This document shows positions 47,825-58,240 of a DNA stretch of 64,000 nt, piece by piece. The notes under the pieces were generated by a model. The model searched no databases, was not told where the DNA came from, and saw only the letters and a list, made by a program, of their open reading frames with translations. Both the position numbers and the translations under genes were made by a program. How positions within the stretch are numbered: the first letter of the stretch is position 1; each line of letters opens with the position of its first letter. This DNA is from Sclerodactyla briareus (Eukaryota > Echinodermata > Holothuroidea > Dendrochirotida > Sclerodactylidae), in the NCBI GenBank assembly GCA_026419785.1, contig JAODTK010001299.1, positions 1-64,000 of the forward strand, written 5' to 3'.

Positions 47825-49060
47825 CGCCCTATGAAGAAACCAAGTAGAGAGTAGAATTGAACCCGAATCTCTTGCATGCAAGGCCTCACTCTGACCATTA
47901 CACTGCTTTCATCACCCAACGATGAAACTGAGCAGGGAGCGAGACTGACACTGGATCTCCTGCATGCATGGCCTAGTAACCCATATCATGACCTATGATG
48001 AAACCAAACAGGAAGCAAAATTTAGCCTGGATATCCTGCGTACATGGCCCCACTCGGACCATTCACTGCACTACCACTCTAGGATGAAACCAAACAGGGA
48101 GCGAAATTTAGCCTGGATCTCCTGTGTACATGGCCACACGCCAACCATTAAACGCCACTGCCACGATATGAGGGATCCAGCAGGTAGCGAGATTTAACCT
48201 GGATCTCCTGCGTACATGGCCTCACGCCAACCATTAAACTACACTACCACTCTATGATGAAACAGACATGGAGCGAGATTTAACCCGGATCTCCTGCTTA
48301 CATGGCCACACGCCGACCATTAAACTACACTACCACTCTATGATGAAACCAAACAGGGAGCGAGATTTAACCTGGATCTCCTGCGTACATGGCCTCACGC
48401 CAACCATTAAACTACACTACCACTCTATGATGAAACCAGACAGACGGTGGGTTGCCTCTCGACCTCTTGTGACAAATGCACCAGCCTGAGCGCTTAGCCG
48501 TACCACCTCATAGTTGAAACATAAAGGGGGAAGGGTTGAGGTTCGATCCCTTGCGGCAAAGGCCATAGCCTGACCGCTACATGCCACACCGACCTCATGT
48601 TGAAACCAGACGGAAAACGGGGGTGGCTCTGAATCTTTTGTGTTGTGGTAGAGGACCCAGGCTCACCACTACCTTGCACCACCACCCCATGAAGAACCAG
48701 ACGGAGGTGAGGCTGGCTATCGATTTTTTGTGGTAAAGGCCCCAGCCTGACCGCTACACTACACTATCACCACATGATGAAACCATGCAGAGGGTGGGGT
48801 TGGCTTTGGGTCTCTTGCGGCGAAGGCCCCAGCCTGACCGCTACACTACACTATCACCACATGATGAAACCATGCAGAGGGAGGGGTTGGCCTCGGATCT
48901 CTTGCGACGACGGTCCCAGCCTCACCATTACACCACACTACAACCCATGATGAAACCATGCAGAGGGAGGGGTTGGCTCTCGATCTTTTGTGGTAAAGGC
49001 CTCAGCCTGACTACTCCACTACATTACCACTCTGTAATAAAAACAGATAGAACAGCAGAG
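47825..49060 (-). repeat. Tandem array of ~86-bp tRNA-like units, about fifteen copies
   Basis: The plus-strand word (T)GATGAAAC(C) recurs at about 47,831, 47,921, 47,997, 48,083, 48,254, 48,340, 48,428, 48,598, 48,775, 48,863, 48,949 and in altered form between, with spacing of 76-90 and usually 86 bp. The minus strand of a unit reads like a tRNA: A-box-like TAGTGTAGCGGT, then GGCCTTGCATGCAAGAG or GGCCATGTACGCAGGAG where an anticodon arm would be, then GGTTCAATTCT or GGTTAAATCTC as a B box. One unit carries GGTTCGATCCC. Unit length is close to a tRNA gene plus a short linker. No unit has an intact acceptor stem that I can pair. Plus-strand frames across it are artefacts. Confidence 0.75.
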
Positions 49061-49740
49061 AGCGTAGTTGAAACCGAATTCATGCAAAGAACAATGCCCC
49101 AGTTCTGAAGGAGTATTATTATTGTCCTTTACATTTCTCTTGACATGCATGAGTACCATTTATGAATATCAACGTATATCTATGCTAGACTGGTCAGGGA
49201 ATAGTTATAATACTGGCACATGGAATTGTTAGTAAGAATGAATGTAACATATTATTGAAAATCAGTTTATAATGTCTCTGTCGACGGTTATGCATTTCAA
49301 TTAATCAGAAAGTAGGACTATAGGGTTATTAGAAATATCGAGTGTGCTATATATTTCTACTTAATTCAACATTGAATTTAACTTGAATTAACAGTCATGG
49401 TAAGGGCTACTGATCGAGTTAGTAAGACTGATAGGGATGGGTAACAATTTCGCTGCGTCTGCCCGTTTCGCTTTCGGTTCGATTCCTCGATTGGTCCAAA
49501 TCAGTGTTGTAGTGGAGTGCGGATAAGCCGACACCTGTTTCCAGTTTGCAGTCTCTACGCTGTAGGTACGGCGGTCTCTTTGAGGGACCGGGCAATTTGA
49601 GAAAAAACCTGGAGACCGTGACCGACCTAGATCAAGTCAGTTTGACTATATTAAGATCGGCTGGTGATATTTCTTTCTCATCAGAAAGTATAATTAGTCT
49701 ACTATGTTATTGAGTCACTGACGAATAATGTTCGATTGAT
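49061..49740. other. No gene seen
   Basis: Possible 3' flank of the fatty-acid-binding-protein gene on the minus strand. A perfect B-box-like word GGTTCGATTCC at 49,481 has no supporting tRNA fold. Confidence 0.4.
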
Positions 49741-49755
49741 ATTATCTCGATATGT

Positions 49756-49761
49756 TTTATT
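49756..49761 (-). terminator. Poly(A) signal AATAAA overlapping the stop codon
   Basis: On the minus strand the stop TGA is immediately overlapped by AATAAA (the final A of TGA is the first A). It would give a very short 3' UTR, unless further downstream signals are used. The overlap is seen directly; use is inferred. Confidence 0.55.
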
Positions 49762-50144
49762 CAGCACTTATTGAAGACGATTTTCCGGTCTTGCCTCCGA
49801 ACTCGATGGAGTAGATCAAATTGCCGCCTTCGATCCACCTCTTGAACACGACACCAGACTTGCCAGTGAATACGATTTTGTCCCCGTCCCAGGCGGTGGT
49901 CCGCTTGTATGCTTCCCGCCAACAGCTCGCCATCAGAAGGTCCCCCGACGGTCATGGTGTGGGATCCGCTCTTAGCCGAGACACCAGTGGGGTCGAAAGT
50001 GAAATTGTCGCCATCTTGTTTGATCTCGACGGTGGCTTCCTTCAGTGACTTGGGATCTTTGTTTGACGCGTCAACCCCGTAGACCTCCAAGACGTCCTTC
50101 AGGCCTTCAAAGGATGCTACTGACCACTTGCCATCGAACGCCAT
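49761..50144 (-). CDS. Fatty-acid-binding protein (iLBP family), with two compensating 1-bp indels
   Basis: Intracellular lipid-binding proteins are small cytosolic beta-barrels that carry fatty acids, retinoids or related ligands. The translation starts MAFDGKWSV (the family's F-x-G-x-W start), then GLKDVLEVYGVD, the helix-turn-helix region, ATVEIKQDGDNFTF and GELLA. Past about 49,914 the next frame gives EAYKRTTAWDGDKIV and GGNLIYSIEFGGKTG, and after about 49,782 the first frame resumes with KIVFNKC and stop. Total is about 130 residues, the normal family length. The indels lie in a short G run and an A run, so sequencing or assembly error is likely; a recent pseudogene is the alternative. 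The coding part has no intron, unlike the usual four-exon vertebrate layout. ATG at 50,144 was chosen over an upstream GTG because it gives the family N-terminus. Confidence 0.85.
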   Translation of the reverse strand: MAFDGKWSVASFEGLKDVLEVYGVDASNKDPKSLKEATVEIKQDGDNFTFDPTGVSAKSGSHTMTVGGPSDGELLAGSIQADHRLGRGQNRIHWQVWCRVQEVDRRRQFDLLHRVRRQDRKIVFNKC

Positions 50145-50175
50145 TATCGTCACAAGTTCTGTAACATGGAGATAG
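50145..50175 (-). promoter_or_regulatory. Probable 3' splice site just 5' of the FABP start
   Basis: Minus strand reads TATTCTATCTCCATGTTACAG then AACTTGTGACGATAATGG. A pyrimidine-rich run ending in CAG fits an acceptor at 50,163/50,162, which would leave an 18-base leader before the ATG. This implies a noncoding first exon upstream. Confidence 0.5.
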
Positions 50176-50224
50176 AATACACATGGAATGAATTACTATT
50201 AGTGCGAAGAAATTTAGAGACGTC

Positions 50225-52700
50225 TTGAAGTTATGTGACGTAGTGTATCTGGCGGGGGTCAGGGGTCATGGGTCATGGGAAGAATGTTCCTTTGATAGAC
50301 TCCTCCAGGAAGGAGAGCAAGAAAAAGCGGTTAAAGTTGCCGCAACAAGAAAGAAACCAAACAAGGCGATCGCCCCCAGTGTCTGCCTGTGCGCGATCAG
50401 TGGTTCCTTCTATCAGACACCATGCAAACGATTTCAAGGCATTCCATGTGTGCGTGAGATTTCCGTATTAGCATTTAACATAAAAACAGCTACAAGTCAG
50501 TGACCAATTTCGAATTCATAAGGACTGATTATTGACCATGTCACCAAAGGAGTATTAAGTTCTATGGAAATGTGACTAAAATTGCCTAATTTATGCAAAT
50601 TAGACACAGAATATACTTGATTTCCCGTTACCCATTTTATAATGTGAATTACTCCGGAGCAATAGTGGACTGCACTTAATATGTTTCATGGGAATCCAAC
50701 GGAACTTTTGTTTATCTGTTTTATTGTAAATTATTCGTCAAAAGGCCTCAGGTAAGATTATCTTTCTAGCTAAATGAGTTTACCCTTGAAGGTTTAACTA
50801 AAAGAACTTGAGAATTTGCACGAATGAAGCAAATTAAACACATCAAATAATCCCCAGTGACTGAATCTATGTTAAAGTTATTTAGGAATTGGGATTAAAG
50901 GCAAACCTTACCAAAAACCAACCTTTATGAAAATCGAAGAAAACTTTGAATAAATTATGCAAATTAAACACACTGAATGCCCTCCTGTGACCTTAAATCT
51001 ATGTTAAAAATGTTAGGGGCTAGGGCACCATACCCACCAGGTTCCATGAAAATCTGGCAAACTTTAGAATTAGGCCTAAATTAAACAAATTAAACAGTTT
51101 GCATGACCCCCAGTGACCCTGAATCCATGTTAAAAAGTTTCGGAACAAAAAGTAAACTATACCCACCAGGTTTCATGTTACAGTACAGGTCTTGACAACT
51201 ATCCCCATACTTGGTCCTCCTCACTTAAATGTATTCAATATGTACAAATCATCTGTATATACAAAACATGTTGACCGCAACGATATTGAAAACATTCCTC
51301 AGCTAATATGATAATAACAGCCCTGTAGTAATAACCCAACCAGCGTAGCTGGTTTCCCGCCAATGTCTTTCAGCTGATTTAGCATTCCAATATTATTTCC
51401 CAACAAATAATAACAGCACCTGATCATTGTAGGATACTTTCTGAGAGGGCAAAACTGCTCCTTTTAACCAATTTACTGCCTATGTAAACATCAACATTAC
51501 AGCCACACAGCAAGCAGTTGTTTTGTCAACCTCCTAGCCCACAGTATATACTTAAGCGATGTCTCAGCAATCAGCGAGACACGTCTCTGTTATGAATGTC
51601 ATGACTGTCTCATCAAGAGAGTGTCTACCAGAGCTTATGTGAACAAATCTCTTGACCAGATAATTTATTGTCAGAGGGGGCTAAAAGAAAGGTTGACAGC
51701 TGGAGAGCAATGGAGAAGGTTCCTGTGGGCATCAAGTAGAGTTATAAGACAAATTTTTGAAATTCATAGGATAGTGACCTGAACGAACCTTTGATGACTA
51801 ACGGTTTTATGAAGAAGTTACCTTGATGAAGCATAATACCAAAAGTTAGCCATATCGCATACGTCATTGAAAGTTGTTGCAGGAAAATTTATCATTTGGC
51901 AGCTTTTTTACCTAAATGAACCTTCGATGACATGCCGGTTTTTAAAAAAATGCTTGCCCGTGTGATGCCACCAAGCCCGAAAAGCAATATGTAATCAGAT
52001 ACACACGCCCTAGGTATCGTCTCAAAAGGTTTCAAAATCGACCTTTGGCCCCTTGTAAAACTTGAAGACCCAAGGTGGTCAGATCGAAGCGGGAGTTGGT
52101 TTCGTCAAGTGTAGCCACACAGAGCTCTATCACATTATCCCAAAATTGACGTTTTTTATTTCCCTGTACCTCTAAGCAAGCACATTTTCTTAAGACTGAC
52201 CTTTATGACCGTGATGACTCGTCGTCAGATGTTGTTTGATCCACTGAACCAAGAATTACCATGTGAATAAAGCTCTGAGAGCACCCTAAGTGCATTCATT
52301 CCAATTGTAATTGGCCATTTAACGAAACTTCGCAAAATTTGCGTAATTTATGAGAAATTATTCACATTAAATGACCAATTATTCAGGATCGAAGGTGTAC
52401 CATCTCCACCAAGTTTCATGGGACTTCAACCAACAGTTTAAATCTGCCTACATTATCAAATTAGACTAGGTAATGCAAATTAGTAACATGAAATGAACTT
52501 AAAGGACCTTGGTGATCTTGTCCGACTTAAAAATTTTTGGACCTAAATAAAACCATCTCCACCAGTTTCGTCAAAAATCCAACGAACTTAAAAAAAAATC
52601 GCAAACAATTATGCAAATTAGACTAGTAATTCTATATATCATGCCAGAAATTTAATCAGTTCGTGTACACTCCAAAGTTGTTATATACTCTGAACAGCAC
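50225..52700 (+). repeat. Long dispersed repeat family, copy 2
   Basis: Parallels 8,860-11,100 in order and wording (listed there). It contains TTATGCAAATTAG words near 50,594, 50,959 and 52,613 and sentences of the form CACCA(G)GTTTCATG(A/G)AAATC. If the FABP gene has the proposed distant first exon, this repeat sits in its intron. Confidence 0.75.
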
Positions 52701-53400
52701 AATGCATACATGCTTTAGCGAACCTGTACACAAGTTTTGGGGCAATTTTTGGTTATAAATATGCACAATTTATGGCAAAACCATTTGGTATGGTCTTCGG
52801 GACAAAAAGTGGCTGCACATCGACAACTCTTCACCGCACACCTCCGCAAAATGGTTTCAGCATGACGGCTCCACGGTTCAGGAAATTATCAACCTGCAAC
52901 ATACGGGAAAGACACACAACAAAGGTTCAGGCGAGACAAAAAGGAGGAAATAATAGTGACATTTGGAACGAGAATAAAGGATGACAGCCACGTTATTTCA
53001 CCTCCCCCCTCTCTCATCGGGTCGCCAAAAGAAAGAGGGGAACATTTCCTTTGAAAATGGACAAGCTAACAACCATCCAGGAGACATACACTTTGCTGAC
53101 ACTCGCCTCACTGTAGCATCGTTGCTACGGCATTGTGTTGACCGACGAAAAAGTCAATGTACAATGATAGTAATTTTTAGGGAAACTTTTTATACGATCA
53201 TACATTAGTACGTCATATCATTCAGTGACAATGGCTCATGAGCGTGTGGCAGGAAATAAGGTGTATCCAATAAATAATATATCCAACGGAGCAATATTCA
53301 AAGTGGATTGCCTTCTCGGCACTCGACACTAACGGCGGTTGCAAGACGTCAAGTTGTTGGGTTGCGGGCAATTTGGTCGGAAAATGAACGTGTATGAATA
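52701..53400. other. No gene seen
   Basis: Frames at 52,772-52,984 and 52,981-53,208 are 70 and 75 codons and unrecognised. Confidence 0.35.
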
Positions 53401-53414
53401 CCCGTAGGCCTTAT

Positions 53415-53468
53415 TTAGGACACTCGGGGCGATTCTAATGACCCGCTAGAATCACCCGAGTGTCCTAA
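53415..53468. repeat. Long hairpin: 22-23 bp arms, ~9-base loop
   Basis: TTAGGACACTCGGG(G/-)(C/T)GATTCTA at 53,415 pairs with its reverse complement ending at 53,468, with one mismatch and one bulge. Loop ATGACCCGC. It could be a small palindromic transposon remnant, an inverted duplication or a structured RNA element. Nothing recognisable flanks it. Confidence 0.85.
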
Positions 53469-54690
53469 TTCCACAACAGTAGATATAATGCAGTAGCCCT
53501 TGAGTACAGGCTTGGCATGTTTTTATCTTAGACTGACCTCGATAGTTCTGTTGAACTGGACAATGGCCATTTTACACAATGACGTTTTTCTTTTCGAGCA
53601 GGGGGTGTTTAGGGTGCTCCGGAGTGTCGAGTGGTGCCGTTCCTGAAGCGCCTAACCGGCAATGGTGAGAATAAGGAATGATTACAAGAATGGTAATGTC
53701 GTCTGACCTAGAAGTGCAGAGTGCTGTTGACTCGCGCTCATGATGTTGTACAATTGCAAGCGTTTTTAAACCAAAATGTATGGTTGAGGAATCTGGTTTT
53801 GCCGCAGAAAGCCGCTGGTCCCACGTGGGGGCAATAGGAGTGAGCAAAACAAGGAATTACAAAGTGTCACATGGACTGGAATGACAGTATTTGGTTGGTA
53901 TCAGATCTTGTCCTCATTAATCTGGAGGGGGAAAGAGAAGGCTAAACTAAAAACATCTCGGTGGGTGGACTGACACTTGGCAAATGTCTTTCAACATTGG
54001 AATATGTTCAGTTCTCACTATGAGGGAAACCAAGACCCTGTTGAATATTGATATACAACGAAAGCTATCGAACTGTTATGAAGTAGTAAACAAGCCTATC
54101 TACGAGTTGAGCTGACATTCAACCTGCAATGGAGTCCACAAGTAAATGAAATTGCGAAGTAATCAAACGTCACACTCAATTTATTCGCCGCAATTTCGGC
54201 ACAGTCTTGAAGAGTTTGAGGACAACTGCAAGATGAATGATGAAGAGGCTAAGATATTAGCTGGAGAAAACCTAAATGAGTCAGTTCAAACCCGAAGTTC
54301 ATATGACTCCCGTTACGGAGTTACAGTTCTTTGAAGTGGAAAAGATCGAAAAGCATCCCATCATGCAATAATAAATGAGACATACTTGCACAACTCTGCA
54401 TAACATTCTGTGTTTCCTATTGAAATTGTTGGGTTAGAGGGTGTTAATGGTTACTTTGGTGAGAGGAGGACAACAGAACTTCTGTTAAATGTGACTTATT
54501 CACCAAAATGAAACAATGAAATTACTGAATGACATAATTGCCTGTGTTGTCCAAGTGTAACCTCATGCGTTATTGCGCAATTGGGATTCTCCCCTTTCCC
54601 TTCATACTGGATCAACCTTTTTGAAGGTCACTACCTCCACATAGGAACATCGTATATAGGTTTAGACCTATAGATCCAGTTTACCATTCC
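53469..54690. other. No gene seen
   Basis: No recognised repeat or coding region. The 62-codon plus frame at 54,146-54,334 shows no family. Confidence 0.35.
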
Positions 54691-54694
54691 CCAC

Positions 54695-55150
54695 GATATA
54701 ACTCTTCGTGTATCCACGACCTGCATTGTCCTCAACTGTTAACGTTTTCGGTCGGGCTGTGGATCTCGTTAGGCCTATCCTCGAATATGCCAGTGTGGTG
54801 TGGGAAAGCGGTTGGCGCTGTGACTACAGGAGAGACTCTAGTGTGACCAATATGGTCAATGATCTGATTTGAACTTTGCTTCAGGATGGGAATTTGTGGC
54901 TAGAGTGACGTTTCTTCACAAGTCTATAAATTAACTTAAGTTGTTATCACTGTTCCTCGGTGTGTTAATGTCTCTGATTGAAGGGTTGAAGTCAATATAT
55001 ACGCGTATGCCCTTCACAGTACAAGGGCTAACACTAAACAGTATCCATTTTCGTTTTTCCCTCATACTATTCGGTGTTGGAACATCCTGCCCAGTAACAT
55101 CTTCCATGGAGGTGTTGCAGTTTTTCACAATCATTGATGACAGAGCATAG
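54695..55150 (+). pseudogene. Dead non-LTR reverse transcriptase (C-terminal remnant)
   Basis: The plus strand reads VDLVRPILEYASVVWE at about 54,755-54,810, then SVTNMVNDL, a RFFTSL-like segment and, after frame changes, TIRCWNILPSNIFHGGVAVF near 55,065-55,125. The order LVRPILEYASVVW ... SVTxML ... FLHK ... SFFPRTIxxWNxLP is that of the CR1/Jockey-type C terminus. Stops and frameshifts make it nonfunctional. Confidence 0.8.
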
Positions 55151-55424
55151 TTAAGGCCTATGTTGTTATTAGGTGACCAAAACACCCCATGTATAAAGTG
55201 CAGTTAGGGGATGGTGAGTTGTATAGCCAAGTAGTCTTGAATAACTGTTGGTTGCCCGTCTATTTCTCTCATTATGTTATACACAGACAGTATCCACAGT
55301 TTCCAAATCTGATTACAGTAGAGTACATTGATCAGACCACGAGCACGATCACACAATTTCGCACTGGTGTCAATTATGGGACATTGCTGATTATTTCCAT
55401 ATATTTTTTTTTTATCACAGTAGC
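55151..55424. other. No gene seen
   Basis: AT-rich, one T10 run near 55,405. Nothing recognised. Confidence 0.3.
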
Positions 55425-55745
55425 CGGACAAAGGACCCTACCTGTACGACGCCCGGCAAGGGTGCAGACCTGGATACCGCACTAATTGACAACTGCGGAA
55501 CCTTCACCAGAACAAGGCAACTCCTCTTTGTGGTATATACTTTATGTGAAGGAGGGGTAATGCATGCGGACAGCAACTTTTCTTTTTCGAACTGCTTACC
55601 GCACAATATTTCACCTGTTTCTCATGCTGAGAGGCCAAGCGAGAAGGCAAACAGGTCCCATGTAGTAAGACCCAACGGGGGTGCTAACCCCGGTCTCCCG
55701 AGTGGAAGGGTGACGCTATACCTATTTACAACACACTTGTTTTGT
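55425..55745 (-). mobile_element. tRNA-derived SINE, copy 1
   Basis: The minus strand has a tRNA-like head GGTATAGCGTCACCCTTCC...GGAGACCGGGGTTAGCACC, followed by a body shared with copy 2 at 56,290-56,650 (GCCTTCTCGCT, GCATTAC/AATTACC, GGTATCCAGGTCTGCACCCTTGC-like end). Body wording and order agree between copies apart from indels. The head gives the tRNA-like A- and B-box positions. No terminal target duplication was confirmed. Confidence 0.7.
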
Positions 55746-56289
55746 ATTCATTCATTTCAACTTTGTTTTAGGAGGGTAACTCGGTTTAGCCATGAGGCTA
55801 ATCTTCACCGAGCCCCTCGCAAATAACAAATAATATTGTAACCCAACAACACATATAGTTTTTGTTACTCTAACTTGATTTTGTATGCGAGCCGAGGAGA
55901 CAAATCTAGGATGAGCAAACATGGATACGAGGTGGCTGCCGTATGTGTATGAAAAAAAAATATCAACACAGAGAGTGCAATCGCCTTCCAGCACGGGTGA
56001 GGGGGACATTTTACCAGATATGGCCAAAAGATGGTTGTACATGCCTCGCTGCCTCGCATGTAGACATATAGCAAAGTTGCAAAATATGGTTTTGGTTAAT
56101 ATTCCAGTTAAAACATACAGTATATCTTGTGTACTCTTGTGCAGGTATATAGGCCCTAATACTAGAACGAGCCGGGTGGCGCTGTCAGAACACCGTATAC
56201 AGAGCTCCCGAATGCTTCCTAGAATATTTCAACAGTTGGATTTTCTTCAGACTCCAACTCGGATGTGTCACTAACACTCGTGTTTTGAA

Positions 56290-56650
56290 AAAAAAAGGTA
56301 AACTTGCCAGGCAGAGGATCGATCCTATCCATGGCCCAGCAAGGGTGCAGATCTGGATACGGCACCTACTGTCAGCTGCGAATCTTCACCAGGTGCACGG
56401 AATAAGGCAATGCCTCTTTGGCGGTACCTTACTGTGGGGTGGGGGTAATTTCACGCAGACGGCAACTTGCAAATTGCCTACCCTTCGTTCTTCCCTGCTC
56501 ATCCTTTGTGCTGATCGCCCAGCGAGAAGGCAACAGGTTCCATTTTTAAAGTCTTTGGTATGAAGCGAACGTACCCCGGTCATCCCGGGTGGAAGGCCGA
56601 CGCTCTACAAATTGTACCAATCACTCGGTTATGCCAACCACTCGGTTAAG
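56290..56650 (-). mobile_element. tRNA-derived SINE, copy 2
   Basis: The minus strand has GATTGGTACAATTTGTAGAGCGTCGGCCTTCCACCCGGGATGACCGGGG.. in which TGG...GTAGAGCGTCGGCCTTCC is typical of the tRNA D-arm/anticodon region. Its body is shared with copy 1, about 870 bp away in the same orientation. The 3' end lies near an A8 run at 56,287-56,296 on the plus strand. Confidence 0.75.
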
Positions 56651-57480
56651 AATGTTTAAAGAACGATAGTCGTGTTAACATGACCCCGTGTCATGCTCTA
56701 GTACTTTTCATTGAGTACAGACTAGTACGAACTTCGTTTCATAAATGAAGTGTTTTCATAAGTGTATTTAAAATTTGAGTGTATTAATTTGAACGAAACT
56801 GAGGTATCATTACTATATGACTTTAACGATTGCTTCGACAAGTACATCATGATAAAACAAGGCACGCCTGCGATTGTTACACTACCCACCTTGTCGTTTT
56901 GGCGGAGGGGGGTGGGGGAGGGGGGTTGTACTATGAATGCAAGACGTGCATTTTTAGTGAGCGTGAACAATAGCAAAACTATGACAGTACGGTTACGATC
57001 TCAATAGAAACTTGCAACTCCCGAGATGTAAGAATGTTTTTCATATATTTCTTGCTGTCGAGCTGCAAAGTAGTGGTGTTTATCGTGTATTTTCTCCATG
57101 TGGTTTCCCTCCTCGTTCAACAATCACGGCAGAATCCGCCCATGTATAATGAAGTCCCTTAACACGGCAACTGACTTGCTTGAATCTTAAGCTTGGTTTG
57201 CGTGGGGTTTTGAGATGTACTTTCTACCCGATGTGACAGTTTAAATGAATATTTGTTGCATGGCTTTTGCATTATCCATGCAAAGTTCCAGAACTGGCAA
57301 TGATTGAGCCATCGAGTAATGTTATCTATTGTATTATATTGTAAGAGTGACGGTTGAAGTGACAATAGTCCAACATGTAGGAAACTCACTGAAGAAGATT
57401 TTTTTCTTTTTTTATACCAACCTTGATAGAAAACTTACGCCAAAAAAAAAAAAAAATGTAAAGAACACCTCATGACAACG
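56651..57480. other. No gene seen; possible FABP intron
   Basis: No coding evidence. An A14 run lies at 57,441-57,454. It would be intronic if the proposed FABP first exon is real. Confidence 0.35.
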
Positions 57481-57534
57481 CGAATGAAATCGGTAAGGAG
57501 GAAAATTAAATTCGAATATTGAAATCGAGACTTA

Positions 57535-57640
57535 CGTTTGCTCTGGAAGGAATCTGCCGACAAGTTCAGTCAGTTTAACAGGAGTGGCGTGGACCGAAGT
57601 GAGCAGTTTCCTCCGAGCCTGCTATTAAAACCTCCGAGCT
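57535..57640 (-). other. Candidate noncoding first exon and promoter for the FABP gene
   Basis: On the minus strand, CCTTCCAGAGCAAAC is followed by GTAAGTCTCG at 57,534, a consensus 5' splice donor. About 60-110 bp upstream is TTTTAATAGC, a weak TATA-like element (57,612-57,624). The only minus-strand acceptor with a downstream coding exon is at 50,162, 7.4 kb away. Linking the two is inference; the donor could also be a chance match. Confidence 0.3.
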
Positions 57641-58084
57641 TACTAAAACTTCTGGGTGGAGCTTTCGGATGACGTTCAGAGATTGGCCAGTCATCTGCTG
57701 CGGAGGACGCGTGATGGAAACTCGCGATCGAGTGATGGTAACCATTAGCTTGCTTTCCCTTTCAGGAGAACTTTCAAATATTTACCAGCTCGTCCCATGC
57801 GAACAATCAATTACTGCTAGCGTGTTTAAACAATATAACAAATAGTTGAGTGGCATCAGGAGCGTAGTCAGCATTTCCAGTCAATTTGCCCCGATGTTGA
57901 TATTCCCGTGTCCTGGACCTAGCGCCGGGAGAGGCGGCTTAACCCATTCCGCTAGGCGTTTTCGTGACATTGGTATTCTGATTCACTGGACGGAGAACCA
58001 TTCCTTCGTTTTTCCAGTTTAGTTTCCTTATGCGTTTTACGTTTGTTTCCCTTTTTCCCATCTATCAGTCATGGCAGTATGTCT
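57641..58084. other. No gene seen
   Basis: Somewhat CpG-richer (GGACGCGTGATGG, TCGCGATCG at 57,705-57,730), compatible with an upstream regulatory region for the candidate exon. Confidence 0.3.
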
Positions 58085-58240
58085 TTGTGTGTGACGCCAG
58101 GCTTGTAGACACGGTAATAAGACCCACCTGGATGGATCAAGCCTATACTTGGTATACAGATTCCCCATGATGGGTACATGATCGCTATTGTTTGGAGTCA
58201 GATCAAAGGTCACCCAAGGTCATCAGAGGTCAAAAAGTAT
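58085..58240 (-). repeat. Fragment of the ~308-bp satellite
   Basis: TGTGTGTGACGCCAGGCTTGTA at the left is the reversed CA-junction, followed by the reverse of the TAGGGTTCATG/half-site segment with GGTCAAAGGTCACC and AGGTCATCAGAGGTCAAA. Minus-strand orientation, about half a unit. Confidence 0.8.

Noticed and set aside
49430..49530. Perfect B-box-like GGTTCGATTCC as a tRNA gene
   Set aside because: There is no A box at the right distance and the expected T-arm and acceptor stems do not pair.
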